Shown here: in pieces, positions 59,360-64,000 of the stretch
Layout of the letters: the number at the start of each line of letters is the position of its first letter
Numbering within the stretch: the first letter of the stretch is position 1
Origin: Begonia masoniana
Taxonomy: Eukaryota; Streptophyta; Magnoliopsida; Cucurbitales; Begoniaceae
DNA: 64,000 nt
NCBI GenBank assembly: GCA_022432975.1
Contig: CM039509.1
Span: 44,488,209 to 44,552,208, forward strand
Reading direction: 5' to 3'
Made by a program: the position numbers and the translations under genes
Notes under the pieces: generated by a model
The model's database searches: none
The model's input: the letters and a program-made list of their open reading frames with translations, nothing else
What the model was told of the DNA's origin: nothing

Positions 59360-60861
59360 TGTTGACTTAAATAGTGTTTAAGTCTAACGATGTTTTTGAT
59401 GATGTGTTTTAAGAAGTATAATTTGATTGAGTTAAATATCTGAGTTTAATGAATTATGTTGATGAAAATAATAAGTTGTTTAATAAATTAAATATTGAAC
59501 TCATTATATTTTTCTCTAGCTTTTACGTGGAAATGCCCTTTGAAAAGGGTATTTTAGTTGTTTAACAAATCTGATTAAGTGTTCAGGGTGTGATAGCAAA
59601 ACAGGGCTAAAATTGATAAAATACTGTATATCCACCGATGGTGAAGAAAAGCGTACATCCACCGCTAGCTAAACGACAAAAAGACTACATCCACCGCTAG
59701 CTAAACGACAAAATGTACATCCACCGCTGGCTGAGTCTTCAGAACACTTCTACCGCTAGCAAAAAGACTACATCCACCGCTCGCTAAACGACAAAAAGAC
59801 TACATCCACCGCTAGCTAAACGACAAAAGACTACATCCACCGCTAGCTAAACGACAAAATGTACATCCACCACTAGCATTTCAAAGAAGACTTATACCGC
59901 TACCAAAACGATAAAGACATCCACCGCTGGCATTTCAAAGAAGACTTTTACCGCCAGCAAAACGACAAAGTTCTACATCCACCGCTGGCATTATCTTTCG
60001 AAGACTTCTACCGGTGAACAGTATCTCTTTCAAGCATTGTAAACTTACATCTACCGATGGCGGTTCAAGCATTGTAAAACAACTTCTACCGGTGAACAGT
60101 ATCTTCCGACAGAAATTTAAAAAGACCGCGAAGCGATAGCGATAGTGACCCAGAGCTTTAACTCCAGACCATTAATGGCGATAAACGATAGCAACTTCAG
60201 AACGCAACGGTTAGCTATCTAAGTACGGATGTTTCTCCAATGGCTATATTTCCATATTCAGATGAGAAGCCCTCAAGAATTGAAGTCGATTTTTAGACAG
60301 AGTATAAAAGGAGAAAAAGAAGCTTGGGAGAAAAATGATAACGTTTGAACTCTTTGCCGAAAAACTCTCTCGAAATCCTTACAAGCAAATACTCAGCACT
60401 ACTCTGTATTTTCTCATACACTTCTCTCTCTGCCCTAGAACTTGAGATTTATCTCTTTGAGAGAGTGTAGCATTTGTGCTCAATATTCTTATTTGTAAAA
60501 TTGTAAAAGGCTGTGATTGACACCCGTGAAGATTAATCAAAGTGTAAGGCAGTGGATTGACGCTCGTGAAGTTCAATCGAGAGTTGTAAGGTTGTAGATC
60601 GAAGCCCGGGAAGTTCAATCTTATTTTCTCGTGAGAAGAAGAAAAGAATCTTCAAGGGGGAGCCTTGGAGAGTGGACGTAGACAAGTTTGGTCCACGTTA
60701 AAAACTACGGTGTCAAATTTCTCTCTATCTTTTACTTTGTTTATTGCCTGTGTGTTTGCTGTTAATTTGGTAATTGCATAGAAGAGAGAAAAGGTTTAGA
60801 TTAAGTTAATAATTTTTTAATAAGTCTAATTCACCCCCCTCTTAGACAATACGATCCTACA
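59360..60861 (+). repeat. Element B 3' LTR (1502 bp)
   Basis: TGTTGACTTAAATAG...GATCCTACA. By eye about 97-99% identical to the matching parts of 49457-51680, so B inserted recently. Confidence 0.92.
59635..60110 (+). repeat. CCACCGCTAGCTAAACGACAAA repeat field, LTR B 3'
   Basis: The 3' LTR copy of the field at 50480-50910, with one extra unit or so. Confidence 0.85.
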
Positions 60862-61654
60862 AATGGGGACATAGCTTTTATTACCAGAAGGTTCAGCAAG
60901 TTCATCCAGAGAAAAAAGATGCATGGGAGGAAATTCTCTAGAGGAGAAAAGCCTCAAAAGGAGGAGATAACCTGTTATGAATGCGGGAAGCCAGGACATA
61001 TCAAGGCTGAATGTCCTCAAGCAAAGAAAGGCCCCAAGAAATTTAAGAAGAGGGCAATGAAGGCCACATGGGACGACAGTGAGAGTGACACTTCCTCAGA
61101 AGATGAGGAAGTAGCCAACCTGTGCTTCATGGCACATGATAATGAGGTTAGCATTTCCTTAAGTGATAGTGAAAGCTGATGATGATGGTGATATGATTGA
61201 TGCTTTTAATGATTTAGTTAAACAATTTGGTATGCTTAAATCTAAACACAACCTATTGAAAAAGGAGAATTCTGATCTAATTGAAAAGGATGTCAAAGAG
61301 TTAAATCTGCATGTAAGAGAGATAGATGATCTGAAAAATAGAAATGAGAGTTTGAATAATATTGTTCTGAAGTTTACTAATGGCAGCAAAAACTTGAACA
61401 TGCTGCTAGGTAGTCAGAGGGTAACTTTTGATAGAGCAGGCCTGGGATATGAAAAATTTAATAAAAAGAAAGCATATAAAAATTTCTTTGTTAAATCAAC
61501 TACTTGTCATGCATGTAATGAAATAGGACATAAATCATATGAATGTTCTTTGAAATTTAGCAAGAAATCAAGCAGTAAACTTCAATGGGTTTCTAAGGGA
61601 ACCTGACCTAACTCTAGGACCCAAAAGGTTTGGGTACCAAAGAAGACAACTTGA
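60862..61654 (+). pseudogene. Element A gag, 3' part
   Basis: Resumes after B with DIAFITRRFSKFIQRKK, the CCHC knuckle CYECGKPGHIKAEC (about 60973-61014), an acidic stretch, a one-base frame change near 61177, and a second knuckle CHACNEIGHKSYEC (about 61506-61547). TGA codons occur at 61604-61606 and 61652-61654. The second has a counterpart in B. Confidence 0.88.
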
Positions 61655-64000
61655 TCTTCTGTTTTGCAGGTTGACTGTTCTCCCGGGAAAAACCAGTGGT
61701 ACCTTGACAGTGAATGCTCGAGGCATATGACGGGAGACTCAACCAAATTTGCTGTTGTCAACAAGAAGAAAGGAAATGTCACTTTTGGTGGAAACCAAAA
61801 GGGTAAGATTGTTGGTATCGGTAGCATAGGTAACTGCTCTAACCCCATCATTGAAAATGTTTTATTAGTTGAAGGGTTAAAGCACAATCTGTTAAGTATC
61901 AGTCAGCTATGTGATAAGGGATATAAAGTATCATTTAAATGTAATGCTTGTGTGATTAAAGATAGTCTGAATAGCAAAATTCTGTTCAAAGGCTATAGAA
62001 AAAAAATGTTTATATTATTGATTTAGAAAATTTTGAACGAACTGATGTCTATGGAACCTTGCTGTGAATCTGTTGGTAGATAGTTGGACTTGGCATAGGA
62101 GACTAGGACACGTAGGGATGGATACCTTGGCTAAGATTACTAAGAATAATTTAGTTAGAGGGATTTCCAAGATATCCTTTGAGAAGGATAAGGTCTGTGA
62201 AGCTTGTCAAATAGGTAAGCAGATCAAAAGCTCCTTTGCATCAAAAAATGCAATCTCTACTTCTAAGTCTATCCAACTTCTTCACATGGATCTCTTCGGT
62301 CCTTCTAATGTAGCCAGCTTATGAGATAAATTCTATGCTTTTGTCATTGTAGATGATTTCTCTAGGTTCACATGGGTTTTCTTTCTTAAGTCCAAAGATG
62401 AAACCATTGAAACTTTCTCTAGCTTTAGAAAAAGAGTTCAAAATGAAAAGGAACTCACCATAGTTGCTATTCGTAGTGATCATGGTGGAGAATTTGAAAA
62501 TGAAAAATTTAAATTCTTGTGCCTCAAGTATGGAATTGAGCATAACTTTTCCTCTCATAGAATCCCTCAACAAAATAGTGTTGTCGAGAGGAAAAATAGG
62601 TCTCTCCAAGAGCTTACTAGGACCATGCTCAATGAGAACTCCCTTCCAAAGTATTTCTGGGGCAGGAGATGTTTCAACAGCTTGTTATGTGCTTAATCGG
62701 GTCTCAATAAGACATATTATTGAGAAAACACCTTATGAGCTTTGGAATGGAAAAACTCTTTCTGTTAGGTACCTTAGAGCCTTCGGTTGTAGATGTTTCA
62801 TTCGTAACACTAAGGATAATCTAGAAAAATTTGATTCCAAATCTGATCTTGGAATCTTTCTTGGCTATTCTTTCTCCAGTAAGGCTTATAGAGTGTTCAA
62901 TAAGAGAACTCTAATTGTAGAAGAATCTGTGCATGTCGATTTCGATGAGACTCCTCAACTTACAATCATTGTGGATGAGGAGAATACCTTAGGAAATCAA
63001 ATGGATTCTCTTTCCTTAGATAAATCTACTGTAGTCCTTCAAGGAGAAAACTCTCTAGATATTGTTCCTGTCAATGATGAATTAGCAGCTCTGCCTAGAG
63101 ATTAGAAGTATGTAAGAAATCATCCTTTAGATAAAGTTTTAGGTGATCCTTCGTTAGGAGTAAAGACTAGATCCTCTCTTAGGAATCTCTGTGCCAATGT
63201 GGCATTTATTTCACAAGTTGAACCTAAGAAATTCGAGGAAGCAGAGCAAGATGAAAACTGGATTATGGCTATGCAGGAAGAGTTAAACCAATTTGAAAGG
63301 AACAATGTTTGGGAACTTGTTCCAAAACCAGTTGATCATCCAATTATAGGAACAAAATGGGTGTTTAAAAACAAGATCGATGAAAGTGGCTTAGTTATTA
63401 GAAACAAAGCTAGATTAGTTGCTAAAGGGTACAACCAAGAAGAATGAATAGATTTTGAGGAAACCTTTACACCCGTAGCTAGATTAGAGTCTATTAGGAT
63501 GTTCTTAGCATATACTTGCTACAAAAACTTCACACTCTTTCAAATGGATGTAAAGAGTGCTTTTTTAAATGGTTATATCATGGAAGAAGTTTATGTAGAG
63601 CAGCCCTTAGGATTTGAAAACTATGAAAAACCTGACCTTGTTTACAAACTTAGGAAAGCTCTCTATGGACTTAAACAGGCTCCTAGAGCTTGGTATGATA
63701 GGTTGAAGAATTTTCTTGAGAAAAGGAAGTTCAAAAAGGGTAATACCAATTCAACTCTTTTTACCTTGCAAAAGGACAATGATATTCTCCTTGTTCAAAT
63801 CTATGTTGATGATATCATATTCGGGTCTACAAATGTTTCACTTTGTGATAAATTTGCCTCTAATATGCAAAGTGAGTTTGAAATGAGTATGATGAGGGAG
63901 CTAAAATTCTTCTTAGGATTCCAAATTAACCAAAAATCTGATGGTATTTTCTTCTGTCAAGAAAAATACATCAAAGACCTCTTAAAAAGATTTGTATTAG
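61655..64000 (+). pseudogene. Element A pol (protease, integrase, RT; incomplete at window end)
   Basis: Follows a TGA and a TTCTGTTTTGCAG tract. The protease active site reads LDSECSRHMTG, with Glu in place of the Gly of DSG. A frameshift near 62020 precedes the pre-integrase motif WHRRLGHVGMDTL. Integrase keeps D (VIVDDFSRFTWVFF), D (IRSDHGGEFEN) and E (VVERKNRSLQE), with a TGA near 62322 and a frame change near 62660. RT runs from NWIMAMQEELNQFERN, has a TGA at 63445-63447, a first catalytic Asp in LFQMDVKSAFLNG and the motif YVDDIIFGSTN (about 63804-63836). It leaves the window in KYIKDLLKRF. Confidence 0.9.

Larger units (their letters stand above)
49457..60861 (+). mobile_element. Sirevirus-like element B, pol-deleted, nested in gag of A
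   Basis: 5' LTR 49457-51680 (with an internal duplication), primer site, gag, remnant of pol, envelope-like ORF, polypurine tract and 3' LTR 59360-60861. The flanks GATGA (49452-49456) and AATGG (60862-60866) differ by two transitions; discounting one of them keeps A's gag in frame, which supports a true insertion. A deletion near 56620 joins the pre-integrase region to the last part of RNase H. A solo chromovirus LTR sits at 53139-55935. Confidence 0.88.
47226..64000 (+). mobile_element. Sirevirus-like Ty1/copia element A (runs off the window)
   Basis: 5' LTR (47226-48642), degenerate primer site, gag (48693-49456), an 11.4 kb nested insertion (element B, 49457-60861), rest of gag (60867-61654) and pol through RT to the window end. 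The gag and YVDDIIFGSTN RT are of the Sirevirus (SIRE/Maximus) type. The 3' part is outside the window. Confidence 0.9.

Overview
The window is nuclear DNA of a flowering plant, almost certainly a eudicot: GT-AG introns, a plant amino acid permease, plant-type Ty3/gypsy chromoviruses, Ty1/copia Ale-like and Sirevirus-like elements, and a MuDR-type (MULE) DNA transposon. I cannot name the species. Roughly nine tenths of the sequence is mobile DNA, much of it nested. One host gene looks complete.

Layout. 1-7255: 3' part of a forward chromovirus (gag, pol, chromodomain, 2.9 kb LTR), inserted into the gag of a second chromovirus on the minus strand (7256-10491, gag fragment plus 2.2 kb LTR). 10492-12342: hAT-like remnant and unannotated DNA. 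12352-30392: an 18 kb MULE with about 160-bp terminal inverted repeats and a 7/9-matching 9-bp target duplication. Its transposase gene is split by a complete 9.3 kb chromovirus (14470-23757) and by a small element with tRNA-like promoter boxes (24454-24947). Its right half holds tandem repeats (74-bp and 51-bp units) and, on the minus strand, a broken gene related to the envelope-like ORF of Sireviruses. 30465-32367: a foldback (palindromic) element containing a pure 775-bp GA tract. 35466-41443: an Ale-like copia element with a perfect 5-bp duplication (CTTCT), itself holding a 1.3 kb solo LTR (38796-40133, duplication ACACT). 42629-45684: an eight-exon amino acid permease gene. 47226-64000: Sirevirus A (5' LTR, gag, pol; runs off the window), whose gag is split by Sirevirus B (49457-60861), whose own gag is split by a solo chromovirus LTR (53139-55935, duplication CCAAC). 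B has lost most of pol but keeps a long envelope-like ORF.

How the parts relate. Most TE coding regions are broken by stops, frameshifts or catalytic substitutions. The two LTRs of Sirevirus B remain nearly identical by eye, so this pol-deleted copy was probably moved recently with proteins from relatives. Two patterns cross family borders. First, four chromovirus LTR types carry a splice-donor-like AGGTAAGT followed by a GGCC hairpin, with a TGTAG|GT acceptor-like site 0.5-0.7 kb on. Second, gypsy and copia LTRs share short repeat words (CTTCCG / CTACCG / CCACCG next to TAAACGACAAA, some fused to the bZIP site TGACGTCA). An envelope-like gene family also occurs both in the MULE and in Sirevirus B. 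These are the most promising leads for undescribed biology.
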